Assembly: GCF_003860465.1 (NCBI RefSeq) | Contig: NZ_CP034184.1 | Span: forward strand, 186,001-250,000 | Origin: Deinococcus psychrotolerans | GTDB lineage: Bacteria > Deinococcota > Deinococci > Deinococcales > Deinococcaceae | Direction: 5' to 3' | Length of the DNA: 64,000 bases | Shown: positions 27,601 through 36,018 of the stretch, in pieces | Numbering within the stretch: position 1 is the stretch's first letter | How the letters are laid out: each line of letters starts with the position of its first letter | Notes under the pieces: model-generated | Seen by the model: only the letters and a program-made list of their open reading frames with translations | Database searches by the model: none | Told to the model about the DNA's origin: nothing | Made by a program: the position numbers and the translations under genes

Positions 27601-28404
27601 ATGAAAACGGAGTCATATCAGGTTCGTGAGGGCAAGAAGTTGAGCCTCAAGGAGTACGACCCCAACGAGACCACAGGCGTCACCAAGGAAGAGGCCGCCG
27701 TCCGCAAACCTCAGCTTCAGCTGCACCTGGTCAAGCTTCAGGAACGGTTGCACGCCGAAGAAAAGCAGAGCTTGCTGGTGGTACTCCAGACCCGCGATGC
27801 TGGCGGCAAAGACGGGACGATCAAGCACGTCTTCACCGGGCTCAATCCGCAGGGCGTCAATGTCACGGGGTTCAAAGAGCCGACCCCGCTGGAGCTGAGC
27901 CATGATTTCCTCTGGCGGGTTCACGCGCACACACCAGTCGCGGGAATGATCGGCGTCTTCAACCGCTCTTACTACGAGGACGTGCTGGTGACACGGGTTC
28001 ACGGTGAGGTGGACAAGCAGGAAGTCGAGCGCCGGTATGACGAGATCCGCGCCTTCGAGATTTCTCTCCAGAACCGTGGCACCCGGATCCTGAAGCTTCA
28101 TCTGAACATCAGCAAGGATGAACAGAAAAAGCGCTTCCAGGATCGGCTGGACGATCCTGAAAAGCACTGGAAGTTCAGCCAGAACGACCTCGATGAGCGT
28201 GCCCTCTGGGACGACTACACCAAGGCTTATCAGGACACGCTCAGCGCCACCAGTACCGCCACCGCCCCGTGGTACATCATTCCCGCTAACCACAAGTGGT
28301 TCAGGAACGACTTGATCATGCATATTCTGCTGGAGACCCTCAACGATATGAATCCTCAGTTTCCCAAGGTGGACTTCGATCCCAGCAAAATCATCATCGA
28401 ATGA
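27601..28404 (+). CDS. ppk2: Polyphosphate kinase 2 (class III type)
   Basis: 267 residues. The Walker A-like motif TRDAGGKDG, the segment SHDFLWRVHAHTP, FNRSYYEDVLVTRVH and the lid region KRFQDRLDDPEKHWKF are those of single-domain PPK2. The sequence runs parallel to the D. radiodurans class III enzyme that uses polyphosphate to phosphorylate AMP and ADP, so nucleotide regeneration from polyphosphate is the likely role. A TACACT box at 27589-27594 ends 6 nt before the ATG, the leaderless layout. A hairpin starts at its stop codon. Confidence 0.93.
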   Translation: MKTESYQVREGKKLSLKEYDPNETTGVTKEEAAVRKPQLQLHLVKLQERLHAEEKQSLLVVLQTRDAGGKDGTIKHVFTGLNPQGVNVTGFKEPTPLELSHDFLWRVHAHTPVAGMIGVFNRSYYEDVLVTRVHGEVDKQEVERRYDEIRAFEISLQNRGTRILKLHLNISKDEQKKRFQDRLDDPEKHWKFSQNDLDERALWDDYTKAYQDTLSATSTATAPWYIIPANHKWFRNDLIMHILLETLNDMNPQFPKVDFDPSKIIIE

Positions 28405-28426
28405 GCAGCACCACGGGTGCTGCTCA
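28402..28426 (+). terminator. Hairpin starting at the ppk2 stop codon
   Basis: Perfect 11-bp stem TGAGCAGCACC and GGTGCTGCTCA with a 3-nt loop. No T run follows, so termination strength is uncertain. Confidence 0.5.
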
Positions 28427-28517
28427 GCTGAAGACGCCGTGGACATGAGACTCTGCGTCCCCTGCCCTTGTGTTCAAGTGCGGGAGATCCAGTCTGAAAT
28501 CGGACCGGGACTCCCGC

Positions 28518-29327
28518 ATGGTTAGAGGCAAACGGGCGGCGTCAACAGGCCAGTCGGTGCCCACGGGCCAGGCGGTGTACTGCACGGTTCGGGGCCTGCG
28601 TACGCACGCACGGGTTTACGGGCGAAATCATCCAGTGACCATCGTGATCGTTCCGGGGCTCGGCTGCGCTTCATGGATGTATCTTCGGCTCGCCCGCTTG
28701 CTCGCCCAGCACCACACCGTCTGGCTCTATGATCCTCCGGGGCACGGGCTCTCCCGAGGTCACCGGAACGATCCAGTCATTACCGAGCAGTTGACCGATC
28801 ACCTGGCGATGTGGCTGGAGGCGCAGCAGCTCAAGCGTCCGGTGCTTCTTGGTCATTCCCTAGGTGGAGAAGTAATCATCGAGCTCGCCGTGCGGTATCC
28901 CCAGTTGGCGGGAGCGTTGATCGCGGTAGCACCCACCGGCATTCCCGAGAATCCCAGCCTCCTCAAGCAGATGCGGCGGTTGGTTCGGGACATCCCCCGA
29001 GAACGGCTGGCCTTTTTGCCGCTGTCCCTGATTGCTTACCTCCGGACTGGGGGGCGACGCTTCTACCGGCTTGCACGCGCGGTTGAGCACCAAAGTGCGC
29101 TCCCATTCTTGGTGCTGATCTGCTGCCCGGTGCTGCTGATTGGCGGCGCTCGCGATCCGGTGGTGTCTTCGGGAGCCTTGCAGCGGCTGACCGGGGGCTG
29201 GCCTCATCTTCAGGTAGTTGAGCTGGCAGGAGCGCCGCACGCCTTGACAGATGCCAACGCCGATGCGGTGACTGAGCAGATACAGCGGTGGTTGGGTGGC
29301 ATTCACTTGACTGAACAGGCTGATTGA
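28518..29327 (+). CDS. Alpha/beta hydrolase
   Basis: 269 residues. Classic fold: VPGLGCASWMYLRLA (oxyanion region), nucleophile in GHSLGG, Asp in GARDPVV and His in GAPHALTD. No signal peptide, so it is probably cytoplasmic. The substrate is unknown. The start at ATG 28518 has only a weak GGGA upstream; an earlier in-frame start at 28470 is possible. It follows ppk2 by 113 nt with a hairpin in between. Confidence 0.83.
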   Translation: MVRGKRAASTGQSVPTGQAVYCTVRGLRTHARVYGRNHPVTIVIVPGLGCASWMYLRLARLLAQHHTVWLYDPPGHGLSRGHRNDPVITEQLTDHLAMWLEAQQLKRPVLLGHSLGGEVIIELAVRYPQLAGALIAVAPTGIPENPSLLKQMRRLVRDIPRERLAFLPLSLIAYLRTGGRRFYRLARAVEHQSALPFLVLICCPVLLIGGARDPVVSSGALQRLTGGWPHLQVVELAGAPHALTDANADAVTEQIQRWLGGIHLTEQAD

Positions 29328-29668
29328 CAATTGTGGCAGGGCCAATCGCGTTGGTGCACGAGTGTGACTTCTCACGTCGTCTCGGAACCAGGGCCGACCA
29401 CTTCGGTGAACGAGGGATAAGCGATTGGACGTGTGAATGGATATCCAGAGCAGACACCGTGCCATAAAAGTGGCGCTGTAAATCTAACGTTCATCTCTTG
29501 TTGTGCTCTCACTTATCCGCTCGTCTTCATGAATCTTAATTGTAATAAATCAAATGATTTGCGCCGTCCTGACATTTAAATTTCTGTCATACGCATAAGG
29601 CAGATGGGTTGAGCAGAAAGAGTGTGAAACTCAATGATCGAAATGCGAGCTTTAAAAGGAAGTCTCTT
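29328..29668. other. AT-rich promoter region
   Basis: No gene is seen. The half nearest 29669 is AT-rich and holds a perfect CAAATGATTTG palindrome (about 29551-29561) and a TGACA...TGTCA inverted pair (about 29570-29589). These are likely control elements of the WGxxGxxG-CTERM gene; no known operator is recognised. Confidence 0.35.
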
Positions 29669-29938
29669 ATGAAGAAAATTCTCCTGTTGTCACTAATCCT
29701 GTCCGTTTCTCCCGTAGCTTTGGCACAGAGCGCAACGACCGACACCACGACCACGGGAACCACGACGACCACACCGCTTGACCCCAATGGGGACGGCGTG
29801 GTCGATACCAACAACAATGGCCGCGCCGATACCCGCGAGTTCCCCTGGGGACTGCTGGGCTTGCTCGGGCTGGCGGGACTGTTTAAACGTCAGCCCCCCG
29901 TGGTTCATGTTGATCCCCGCGACACCGTACGTTCCTGA
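29669..29938 (+). CDS. Small secreted protein with WGxxGxxG-CTERM sorting signal
   Basis: 89 residues: signal peptide (KKILLLSLILSVSPVALAQS), a Thr-rich linker, an Asp/Asn-rich stretch (DPNGDGVVDTNNNGRADT, resembling a Ca2+-binding DxNxDG loop), then PWGLLGLLGLAGLFKR, which fits the WGxxGxxG-CTERM pattern of hydrophobic helix plus basic cluster. Such tails act as membrane sorting signals. A 13-residue extension follows the basic cluster, which is unusual. AAGGAAG is placed 7 nt before the ATG. Confidence 0.7.
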   Translation: MKKILLLSLILSVSPVALAQSATTDTTTTGTTTTTPLDPNGDGVVDTNNNGRADTREFPWGLLGLLGLAGLFKRQPPVVHVDPRDTVRS

Positions 29939-29949
29939 TTCTTAACACC

Positions 29950-29997
29950 CAAGTCAAGGACGCTCACCCTGAATTCAGAGTGAGCGTCCTTGACTTG
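29950..29997. terminator. Long perfect hairpin between convergent genes
   Basis: Arms CAAGTCAAGGACGCTCAC and GTGAGCGTCCTTGACTTG are exact complements (18 bp), and the 12-nt loop itself contains CTGAATTCAG. It starts 11 nt after the stop of the WGxxGxxG gene and faces the end of the cyclase gene at 30226, so a bidirectional terminator is likely, though T runs are missing. Confidence 0.6.
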
Positions 29998-30225
29998 ACT
30001 TGCCGGTCAATACACTGAGAGATAGATGGACGATAGCGGAGGCGAGGAACGCTTCTAAAACTTTGTCGCTCTGCGCCTCGAACAAACGCTTGTGTATCTC
30101 GCCGTCTCGGTGATCTGCAAGGCCGCCGGGCGTTTAGTCCAGCGAAACGGTGCTGCAAACCGCCCGAATCACAGCAAGGAGATGGCTTCGTCTGGGGCAT
30201 AAAGGTTCTCAAATGTTGGAGACAG

Positions 30226-32703
30226 TCATCTGATTGCAGCGGCCGTCCTCAACCGCCGGTGCTCCTGCTTCTCCAAGTACATCCGCTCGTCGGCTAGATT
30301 AAGCAGGTCGCTGCCCTGATCGTCGTCACCTTCGGCAAAGGCCAGTCCCGCGCTGGCATCGACCTCCGGAAAGCCAGCGACCCGGGTCTTGGCCACTGCA
30401 TTCCGTACCCGTTGCATCAAAGTCTCGCACCCGGAAGAGGAGGCCCGTACCAGAATGGCGGCGTACTCGTCGCCGCCCAGCCGATAGACCCGGTCCTCGG
30501 CGCGCAGGCTGGAACTCAGTGTCCCGGCAAAGGTCACCAGCAGGGCGTCGCCGCGCTCGTGGCCTTCGCAGTCGTTGAGCTGTTTCAGGCCGTCCACATC
30601 GACCATCAGCACACCCACCGGATCCTTGCTGCGGCGGCGGCGCTCCAGTTCTCGTGCCAAATCCTGTTCGAAGGCGCGGCGGTTGCCCAGCCCGGTGAGC
30701 GAGTCGATCAGTGCGGCATGTTCTAGCTCCAGCAGGTAGTGCTGGCGTTCCAGATTGATTCGCACGCTGCTGGCGGCAGCCTGAAACAGGGCCTGATCCT
30801 CGGTGGTCCAGGGACGCCGTTCTCCGCGTCGCACAGCCACGTACAGAAACTGCTGCTCCCCGAGAGTAGTCAGCGGCACGAAAGCGACGCTGCGCACGCC
30901 GAATTGCACGAAGGGTTCATGAGCTCCCGACTGCGAACAGTAGTCATCGATGAACAGCCCCTCCTGCCCCTGCATCACCTTCCAGATCAGGCCCTGCCCA
31001 CGGGTCAAGCCCTCTTCCATAATCACGGCAAAATGGTCAATCTCCTGGGTTTTTTCAGTCTTGTCCCAGGCCGCCACGATCCTCAGCTGGTCACCTTCCT
31101 TGACCACCAGACTGCCCCAATCAACGTCTCCAGCTTTGCCAACCACCCTAGCCGCATCAATGGCCACTTTCTCCAGCGACATTTCGGATTGCGCCAGCTT
31201 CGAAACTTCCAGCAGGGCCGCCGTGTATGTCGCAGCGCGGCTCAGGTCGATCTCGGCCTGTCGGCGCAGGGTGATGTCCTGGGTAATCGACATTCCTCCG
31301 AACACCTCGCCTGAGGCGGCCTCGCTCTGAGGTGACGCCGGATCCGGTTCAGTTCTCAGCGGGAGTGTCCGGATCAGATCAATGCCTCCCTCACGGACCA
31401 TCTCGCGTTCGGTCACCTGGCCTAGCAGCGCCGCACGGTAGTCTGCTTCGATCAACGCCGCGACCTCGGGCGAATACACCTCACTGGGCGTCTTGCCTTC
31501 CAGCAATTCGGCGCTCAGGCCGACTGATTTCAGACCGGTTCCGTCCACCAGGGTGTAGCGCAGCGATGAATCGAACAGCATCAGGGTGCCGTCGGGAAAA
31601 TTGGCGGCCACCGTGTGATACAGGCGATCCCGCTGGCGCAGCTGCTGTTCGACCCTGATCCGCTCGCTCAGATCGGTGATGACCGCGATCCCCCCGACAC
31701 CCTCACCGGTCTCGTAGGGAACCACCACCGTCAGGGTCGGAACGCTCTGGCCGTCAGGACGCCGAAACGTGATGTTCTGCCGGGACGCTCGGCCCGCGAG
31801 GCGCTCGGCTCTAGCGGCCATCAGCCCGTTGTGCTCGGCTGGCTCAATCAGCTCGAACGACGACATGCCAATCATCGATTCTGGAGTTCGCCCCACCATC
31901 CGGGCGTAAGCCGGATTGACGTACCGGTACAGGTGGTCGGGGCCAGTGATGCCCAGCCCCTGGCCCATGTTGTTCATCACCTGCTGCACGAAATTGTGCT
32001 CGCGTTCCAGGTCGGCCACCGCCTGTTCCTGACGCCTGATCATGGGAAATAGCAGGCCCAGGCCCACCACACCGAGCGTCACCAGCGTGAGCAGCAGCGA
32101 GCCCAGTGCCACGCTGTCGAGCTGGAACAGCCGTTCCCGGACATGAATCCCGTCGATGGTCACGACCACATCGAGGGCGGGCAGCAGTGAACCCTGGGCG
32201 GCGATTTGCAGCGTCACGAGATCAGCGTTGAGCTGTGTCAGCTGGCGATTCGGGGCCTGCTGAAGTCTCCAGCCAGCCAGCAGGAAGGCCCGAACCTGCC
32301 CGTCGAGGGCCGAGGCCCCGAAATATAAGTCTCTCACGTCCTGCGCAGGGGTCTGTGGCGGATACAGCGAGGAGTCGACATCAATCAATTTCTTATGCGC
32401 TTCTGCCATCTGGTTGAGCGCCTTAGACAGGTCTTCGCGCAGACTTTGGCGTTGGCTAGTCTGGGACAGCACCAGCTGCTGCCCCAGCAGGGCGATGCGC
32501 TGAGAAAGCATGCGCTGCTGCCCCGCGACATTGATGAGCTGGGCGTCGCGCTGCTGAGTCTCGACACGCCCAGTCACGCGGGCGAATGACACTACGCTGA
32601 GAAGCGCCAACACGGTCAGCAACAGCAACGCCGCCGAACGCACGTACAGCGAGGCTGGGTGCAGACGGGAGAGGTTGAGTTGGGCAAACCGTGAGACGGA
32701 CAA
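30226..32703 (-). CDS. Membrane PilJ-type sensor, PAS-PAS-GAF-GGDEF cyclase
   Basis: 825 residues. TM1 (~20-42, AALLLLTVLALLSVVSF), a periplasmic PilJ-like four-helix domain with the signature INVAGQQRMLSQRIALLGQQ, TM2 (~195-220), PAS (~235-350), PAS (~365-480), GAF (~490-645) and GGDEF (~660-820). The catalytic motif is GGDEY with RAED five residues upstream; Phe-to-Tyr is a mild change and activity is plausible. The protein would sense an external or envelope signal and make c-di-GMP at the inner face of the membrane. The start is TTG at 32703 with GAGAGG 5 nt upstream; no earlier start is better. Confidence 0.87.
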   Translation of the reverse strand: MSVSRFAQLNLSRLHPASLYVRSAALLLLTVLALLSVVSFARVTGRVETQQRDAQLINVAGQQRMLSQRIALLGQQLVLSQTSQRQSLREDLSKALNQMAEAHKKLIDVDSSLYPPQTPAQDVRDLYFGASALDGQVRAFLLAGWRLQQAPNRQLTQLNADLVTLQIAAQGSLLPALDVVVTIDGIHVRERLFQLDSVALGSLLLTLVTLGVVGLGLLFPMIRRQEQAVADLEREHNFVQQVMNNMGQGLGITGPDHLYRYVNPAYARMVGRTPESMIGMSSFELIEPAEHNGLMAARAERLAGRASRQNITFRRPDGQSVPTLTVVVPYETGEGVGGIAVITDLSERIRVEQQLRQRDRLYHTVAANFPDGTLMLFDSSLRYTLVDGTGLKSVGLSAELLEGKTPSEVYSPEVAALIEADYRAALLGQVTEREMVREGGIDLIRTLPLRTEPDPASPQSEAASGEVFGGMSITQDITLRRQAEIDLSRAATYTAALLEVSKLAQSEMSLEKVAIDAARVVGKAGDVDWGSLVVKEGDQLRIVAAWDKTEKTQEIDHFAVIMEEGLTRGQGLIWKVMQGQEGLFIDDYCSQSGAHEPFVQFGVRSVAFVPLTTLGEQQFLYVAVRRGERRPWTTEDQALFQAAASSVRINLERQHYLLELEHAALIDSLTGLGNRRAFEQDLARELERRRRSKDPVGVLMVDVDGLKQLNDCEGHERGDALLVTFAGTLSSSLRAEDRVYRLGGDEYAAILVRASSSGCETLMQRVRNAVAKTRVAGFPEVDASAGLAFAEGDDDQGSDLLNLADERMYLEKQEHRRLRTAAAIR

Positions 32704-32935
32704 GGAAACCTCTCAGGAATTGAACAGTGAGCGGGGAGGTTGCTTCCGGTCCTGATGACACTTGGCACCTTACCCGAGTTGAGAGTAGGCGCACGACTGT
32801 GACACCCGACTGACAATCGCCATACCCAAAGACGGTCTGAGGGTGACCTAAGAATGCGCAGATGGAGATTAGTGCGTATTCCGGTCGTGTTGGTCGGTGG
32901 ATTTGTAGTGCCATCCGCAACTCTAAAACTCCATA

Positions 32936-33085
32936 TTTTCCGTAAAACGCTTTAGTTTTCCGTACTTCTCCCGATCCTTACCGTTCAAAGGAACCCACCG
33001 AAGAGCCGACTTTTCCCGTGCTGAGCGGCACCAACCCCACTTCCCCGTCCAATTCCTCATATACGGAAAAAGATTATTTTCCGCC
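32936..33085. repeat. TTTTCCGTA repeats upstream of tyrosine recombinase
   Basis: TTTTCCGTA at 32936-32944 and 32956-32964, inverted TACGGAAAA at 33062-33070 and TTTTCCGCC from 33077. The spacing of the first pair is 20 nt. They lie in the 430-nt gap before a Xer-like gene and could be its recombination or operator sites. Nothing else is seen in the gap. Confidence 0.45.
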
Positions 33086-33132
33086 ATACTAATCTCCACT
33101 GGCTGACTTTCAGCCATCCGGAGGCCAATCAA

Positions 33133-34125
33133 ATGTCGAACCAAGAATTCGTTCAAGCCTGAACCCACTACCTCACCAGTGAAGAGGGCCGTTCCCCCGC
33201 CACCGTCAAGGAATATTCGAAAGACCTCCGGCTCCTGATGAACTGGCTCGACCAGCCCGCCCGGCCCCACTTCCAACCGGACTGGCAGTGGGTCAGCATC
33301 GGTGCCCGCGAGTTGCGAAGTTTCCTGGCCCAGCTTGGCCCCGCGCCGCGCCGCCACCACCGGCTGGTCAGTTCATGGCGCTCGTTCTGGAAGTTCCTCA
33401 GAGACGTCCAGCGAATGCCCGGCGTGCAAGCTGGCCCGGATGAACTCAAGCGCCCTAAATTGCCCAAACGCCTGCCGGGGGCGCTGAGTCTTCAGGAGGT
33501 GGCCTTGCTGCTGAGCACCGCTCACCATGACGCCTCGCTGAGCCGGGGAGAGCGCAACTGGGCGATCATTGCCTTTCTCTACGGCACCGGCTTGCGGATC
33601 TCGGAAATGCTGATGCTCACCTTCGAGAGCATCGAGTATCAGGGTGGTCAGCCTTCCGCCATTCGGGTGGTCGGCAAGGGCGACAAGGAACGGCGCGTTC
33701 CACTCAGCCCAACGGCCCAGACAGCTTTAATGCGCTGGCTCAGACAGCGCAAGATGTACGGCCATCCCACGGCGGCCTGGGTCTGGTCGCCGCTGAGTGG
33801 GAAACGCACTGGTCAGCCGATGCAGGCCAGAACCATTGAGAAGATGATGGACGCGGTGGCGCTGCGTGCTGGGCTGGACGTCAGGAAGGTCAGCCCGCAC
33901 AAGCTCAGACACTCGTTCGCAACAGCACTGGTGGAAAACGGACGCAGCCTCGACGAAGTGCGGGATCTGCTTGGCCACGAATCGATTGCCACCACCCAGA
34001 TCTACGCCCACACCTCCCAAAAGCGCATTGCGGCGGCGGCGGCCAGCTTGCCGGATGTCATCGGATTGGCGATGCCCGCCCAACCGGCCAGGCTGACGAA
34101 TTTGACTTCCTCTCGTGCGGGTTGA
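33133..34125 (+). pseudogene. Xer-like tyrosine recombinase with early in-frame stop
   Basis: From ATG 33133 the frame reads MSNQEFVQA, then TGA at 33160-33162, then continues without a break as THYLTSEEGRSPATVKEYSK into the known protein. The stop probably replaced a Trp codon (TGG). Restart at ATG 33238 would lose the first helices of the core-binding domain. The catalytic domain is complete: GLRISEM (Arg), GKGDKER (Lys), HKLRHSF (His, Arg), LGHESIATTQIYAHTS (His, Tyr). Xer-type enzymes resolve dimers or move elements. Whether the shortened protein works is unknown. Confidence 0.75.
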
Positions 34126-34445
34126 GCGTTTGCCTGGCTCAGGTCGTTCACTCCCACCGACGACCCAAGCAGGAAACGAAAGCTTAGGACTTGCGCGAAA
34201 CTGGGCAAATTTGAGATTCTGAGCTGTTAGGAAGAGCTCGAAGAGTCAGTCGAAAACGGTACTGCGAGTTTTGGCTGCAACACAGATCAATCGGACACAG
34301 ACCTATTTTGCTGACCACATCGACGACAACGTTTTCGGAGTGTCATGGTTATGCCTCCTATGATCGGGGCTTAACTCCACCTGCGCAGAATTGACTGAAC
34401 CCCAGACCTAACATGTCAGAAGAGTGTGAGTGTAAATGAGGTTTC
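34126..34445. other. Gap with no recognised feature
   Basis: 320 nt between the recombinase and an AT-rich gene. No ORF, hairpin or promoter could be supported. Confidence 0.4.
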
Positions 34446-34913
34446 GTGGTAGGAATGAAACTTTCCTCGGTCGTTTTTTTGACAGGCTTAATTCTATCCA
34501 ATTCTACGGTGTACGCGACTAGACTTAGTACAGACCAAAACAGAATAGCTTCTCAGCTAGGCGGGGAACGTCGGACAGATTGTGAGTCCAGAGTTGTCCC
34601 ACTCGCAAAGCAGATGCTAGTACCAGAGTTGCTTAAGTTGCGTCCAGATGCCACCACACTGGTAAGATGCTCAGCTTATTACTTTATAAATCATTCCAAA
34701 ATGCGTCTTGTTTGGAAAGAGAAATTAAAAAACCTAGGTTATACTGTCGGTGATTGGAAAAAAGAAGGCAATAGCTGGAATCTGATAGCTACGTCGGGAA
34801 AAATAAATAGTATTGGAAGTTTTTCTATAAGTAATAGTATTTACGCAGAAGTAACTCCAGACGCTGGCCTAATTACTTTCTTGGGCGTAGAATCCAACAA
34901 GCTTTCTAAGTAA
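34446..34913 (+). CDS. Hypothetical secreted protein, AT-rich
   Basis: 155 residues (152 from the ATG at 34455). A signal peptide (SSVVFLTGLILSNSTVYA) precedes a basic, Ser/Asn/Lys-rich domain with two cysteines (TDCESR and LVRCSAYY) that could pair. No family was recognised. Codon use is strongly AT-rich (AAA, ATA, AGT, TTA codons) unlike the neighbours, suggesting recent transfer. The gene sits just downstream of a recombinase. No convincing ribosome binding site is seen. Confidence 0.55.
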   Translation: MVGMKLSSVVFLTGLILSNSTVYATRLSTDQNRIASQLGGERRTDCESRVVPLAKQMLVPELLKLRPDATTLVRCSAYYFINHSKMRLVWKEKLKNLGYTVGDWKKEGNSWNLIATSGKINSIGSFSISNSIYAEVTPDAGLITFLGVESNKLSK

Positions 34914-35108
34914 AGTTGGAATAGCTTGCTAAAAAACAATATTCATGGGCAAGATAAAACTGAATCCTGCACGGTTCAGGATGATCATCAGACAGGCATT
35001 CAGCAGAAATCCCCAAAGTCAGTGTTACAGGGGGGATGGGCTTATCAGCGTCAAGCTCTCACTAATAGGAAGGGAGATCTTTCCGATTACAAGGGCATGA
35101 GGATACCC

Positions 35109-35426
35109 TCAGTAGAACAACACGGTCAGCCAAGTGTTTTTTTTCAACAGATGCCATGCACTCGGGCGAGTCAGGCCACGGCTCAATGGGAGAGTTGGAC
35201 GGCCTTTCATAGGTAACAGGAGAATTTCACATAGGGCATCGGCGCTAACAGCTGAGTGACAGGGGACGACCCACGCATGAAAATGACGGCTGAGCAGCGT
35301 CATCAGCCTCAGCTGATTATGCGCGGTCGCAGCGTCTGGAGCGTAACCTCGCCCACCCTGAGCGGCGCCCAACCCACCCAGAACTGTACTCAGCGTTAAC
35401 AGGCGAACGATGGTCCGGTTCAACAT
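35109..35426 (-). CDS. Hypothetical small secreted protein
   Basis: 105 residues, not recognised. GGAG lies 4 nt before the ATG, and a signal peptide (VRLLTLSTVLGGLGAAQG) is plausible. It starts 10 nt after the stop of the next gene upstream, so the pair looks like an operon. The C-terminal part has little coding character and may be a read-through after damage. Confidence 0.4.
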   Translation of the reverse strand: MLNRTIVRLLTLSTVLGGLGAAQGGRGYAPDAATAHNQLRLMTLLSRHFHAWVVPCHSAVSADALCEILLLPMKGRPTLPLSRGLTRPSAWHLLKKNTWLTVLFY

Positions 35427-35436
35427 AGCGCTCCTG

Positions 35437-35697
35437 TCACGGCTGGCTGATGAGGAGAGTGATCTGCTTCGGATCCAACTGGGTCCGACCAACGAGAACA
35501 CTGCTCAGCACCATGCGGTACATCACTACGGTGGTGTAATACTGGCCGTTGCCGGAGAGTCGAAATAGACCGTAGCGCTGCCCGACCCACGGCCGGGTAA
35601 GCCCCGGTAGGTACGGCCAAGCGTCGTCATCGGCGCTGCTCTGGTCAAAAAGCCGTTCTGCCCTCAAATCCCGCTTCCTACTTTCTCCACTGCCCAC
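35437..35697 (-). CDS. Hypothetical protein, partly repeated at 39952
   Basis: 86 residues from a GTG start, AAGGAG about 11 nt upstream. Contains LFDQSSADDDAWPYLPGL and a beta-rich end (GQYYTTVVMYRMVLSS). No family is recognised. Part of its coding sequence (35594-35663) is repeated in inverted orientation at 39952-40020, on the other side of the PRTase-aldolase operon. It is divergent from the ATP-grasp remnant, only 28 nt away. Confidence 0.45.
   Translation of the reverse strand: MGSGESRKRDLRAERLFDQSSADDDAWPYLPGLTRPWVGQRYGLFRLSGNGQYYTTVVMYRMVLSSVLVGRTQLDPKQITLLISQP
35594..35663 (-). repeat. Left copy of inverted repeat flanking Ter biosynthetic operon
   Basis: About 70 nt on the minus strand, beginning GGGCAGAACGGCTTTTTGAC, match 39952-40020 on the plus strand with about six differences. 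The repeat lies within the coding sequence of the 86-residue protein. Confidence 0.65.
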
Positions 35698-35725
35698 TTC
35701 TCTCCGCGCTCCTTAGAATGTCGTC

Positions 35726-36018
35726 ATGTCGCCTTCGCCGGTTCGTGTTCGGGTAAGTAAGTCCTTTGACTTCAGTTTTAGACGAAAGACCAGCCAGGTG
35801 TGGCCAACGTATTGGAGATCAACACCCGTGCTTCCGGCGGCACCGATCTGGCAATGGGTGGCAGCGGCGTGAGCGGTATCACGTTATTGCTGGACGCGGC
35901 AGTCGGCAATATCAGGTACGATTTTGGTGAAACGGGTGTGCTGGTCGCCGAATCTAAGACCGCCCGTATCGTCAGCCCAGCGTTGCTGGAAGCTGGCCCA
36001 GCGCTGGAGCAGGGGTGA
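35726..36018 (+). pseudogene. Remnant of Ter-module ATP-grasp gene
   Basis: The last ~72 codons (frame open after the TAG at 35779) contain VLEINTRASGGTDLA, the ExN metal-binding end of an ATP-grasp enzyme, and stop at TGA 36016-36018, overlapping the PRTase start by 4 nt (GTGA). An ATG at 35726, with a leaderless-type TAGAAT box at 35714-35719, starts a different frame (SPSPVRVRVSKSFDFSF) that may be the original N-terminus. About 250 codons between them are missing. An ATP-grasp protein is a known member of this Ter gene set, so the assignment rests on motif and context. Confidence 0.6.

Noticed and set aside
32936..33085. A dif/Xer crossover site in the TTTTCCGTA repeats
   Set aside because: The repeats do not match the known dif consensus; reported only as unexplained repeats.
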